A DNA stretch of 64,000 bases, taken from NCBI RefSeq assembly GCF_026151205.1, contig NC_087082.1, forward strand, positions 6,889,908 through 6,953,907, written 5' to 3'. Source of the DNA: Bolinopsis microptera. Its lineage: Eukaryota > Ctenophora > Tentaculata > Lobata > Bolinopsidae. Shown here piece by piece: positions 63,725 to 64,000 of this stretch (position 1 is the first letter of the stretch; every line of letters begins with the position of its first letter). Both the position numbers and the translations under genes were made by a program. A model generated the notes under the pieces. The model searched no databases. It was given only the letters and a program-made list of their open reading frames with translations, and was not told the origin of the DNA.

Positions 63725-63733
63725 ATTTATATA
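63725..63733 (-). promoter_or_regulatory. TATA box, OB/zinc-ribbon gene
   Basis: The minus strand reads TATATAAAT 57 bp upstream of ATG 63667 and just beyond the stop of the next minus-strand gene. Confidence 0.65.
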
Positions 63734-63963
63734 GGCGAGTCACTGGGCATTGAATTCATGAAGACCTTAAAACAATTGCGTAACATGTACTTGTTTTCAT
63801 TTGCCATCTGAGTAACATCTGATAAGTTCAGCTCTTCTCGTATTGCTTGCAAAACTATATTTTCATGGATATTGATGATATCTTCATAACTCTTACTCTG
63901 AGCTGATATCAAAATATCAAACATAGGGAGTACTCTTTTTCGAATACGGTAAATGTCAAACAT
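63727..63963 (-). CDS. Uncharacterised small Polinton protein, 78 aa
   Basis: The complete frame from ATG 63963 reads MFDIYRIRKRVLPMFDILIS, then a helical SYEDIINIHENIVLQAIREE region and NKYMLRNCFKVFMNSMP. It is mostly helical and soluble, with no recognisable domain. Its promoter would lie at or beyond the window edge. The stop overlaps the TATA region of the downstream gene, the same tight packing seen at other minus-strand junctions of the element. Confidence 0.55.
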   Translation of the reverse strand: MFDIYRIRKRVLPMFDILISAQSKSYEDIINIHENIVLQAIREELNLSDVTQMANENKYMLRNCFKVFMNSMPSDSPI

Positions 63964-64000
63964 AGTTATAACTTTGGTTCTTTGATAGTATGAAAGCTCA

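Larger units (their letters stand above)
44972..64000. mobile_element. Polinton/Maverick DNA transposon, right end outside window
   Basis: The hallmark set is present: protein-primed DNA polymerase B, retroviral-type integrase, A32/FtsK-like packaging ATPase, adenain-type protease, double-jelly-roll major capsid protein and penton-like minor capsid protein. Polintons are self-synthesising, virus-like DNA transposons of 15-25 kb with long terminal inverted repeats and 6-bp target duplications. The left boundary given is a guess at the start of the 165-bp repeats. Most genes have intact frames and promoters. Two lesions are suspected: a frameshift at about 55310 and a non-GT donor at about 49648. 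Confidence 0.9.

Overview
The window is metazoan nuclear DNA, most likely from a marine invertebrate. Genes carry GT-AG spliceosomal introns, polyadenylation signals and TATA boxes. Protein families are animal-type (Elongin A, C2H2 zinc fingers, a rhodopsin-like receptor fragment, a P2X7-tail-like domain), and repeats and transposons dominate. I cannot name the species from the sequence.

Layout. 1-10 kb holds a GPCR fragment, a MULE-type transposase remnant, a nine-exon Elongin A gene on the minus strand that I assembled by hand from short exons, a minus-strand C2H2 zinc-finger gene, a small membrane-protein exon and a 24-bp minisatellite. 10.4-18.4 kb is one minus-strand gene for a probable mitochondrial protein with a glutaredoxin-5-like domain lacking the CGFS cysteine. 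Its second intron carries about 135 copies of a 47-bp satellite. Each copy is the last 40 nt of the upstream exon plus the first 7 nt of the intron, so a 5' splice site has been tandemly amplified. 18.7-26.7 kb is a transposon graveyard: nested hAT-like MITEs, two LINE remnants, a 1.4-kb GGA polypurine tract and an 80-bp MITE family. 27.4-30.3 kb has a 17-finger C2H2 gene and a P2X7-tail-like fragment. 31.9-44.2 kb contains two large inverted repeats (2.8 kb and 8.2 kb); the second has arms filled with a 113-bp tandem repeat.

From about 45 kb to the window end lies most of a Polinton/Maverick DNA transposon (virus-like element). Its right terminus lies outside the window. It encodes protein-primed DNA polymerase B, a retroviral-type integrase with chromodomain, an A32/FtsK-type packaging ATPase, penton-like minor capsid protein, a pVI-like peptide, a double-jelly-roll major capsid protein and an adenain-type protease. 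Less expected cargo includes an intron-containing OB-fold protein with an acidic tail, an OB/zinc-ribbon protein, a small type I membrane glycoprotein, a zinc-finger coiled-coil protein and several unknowns. The integrase-to-protease block is an intronless, operon-like string of eight overlapping or abutting ORFs, whereas the polymerase gene in the same element has 15 exons. Most promoters in the element carry recognisable TATA boxes.

The most unusual things seen are: (1) the splice-site-derived satellite inside the glutaredoxin-like gene; (2) the mixed architecture of the Polinton (intron-rich replication genes, compact intronless morphogenesis block, predicted membrane glycoprotein, two OB-fold proteins); (3) the 8.2-kb inverted repeat with asymmetric arms.
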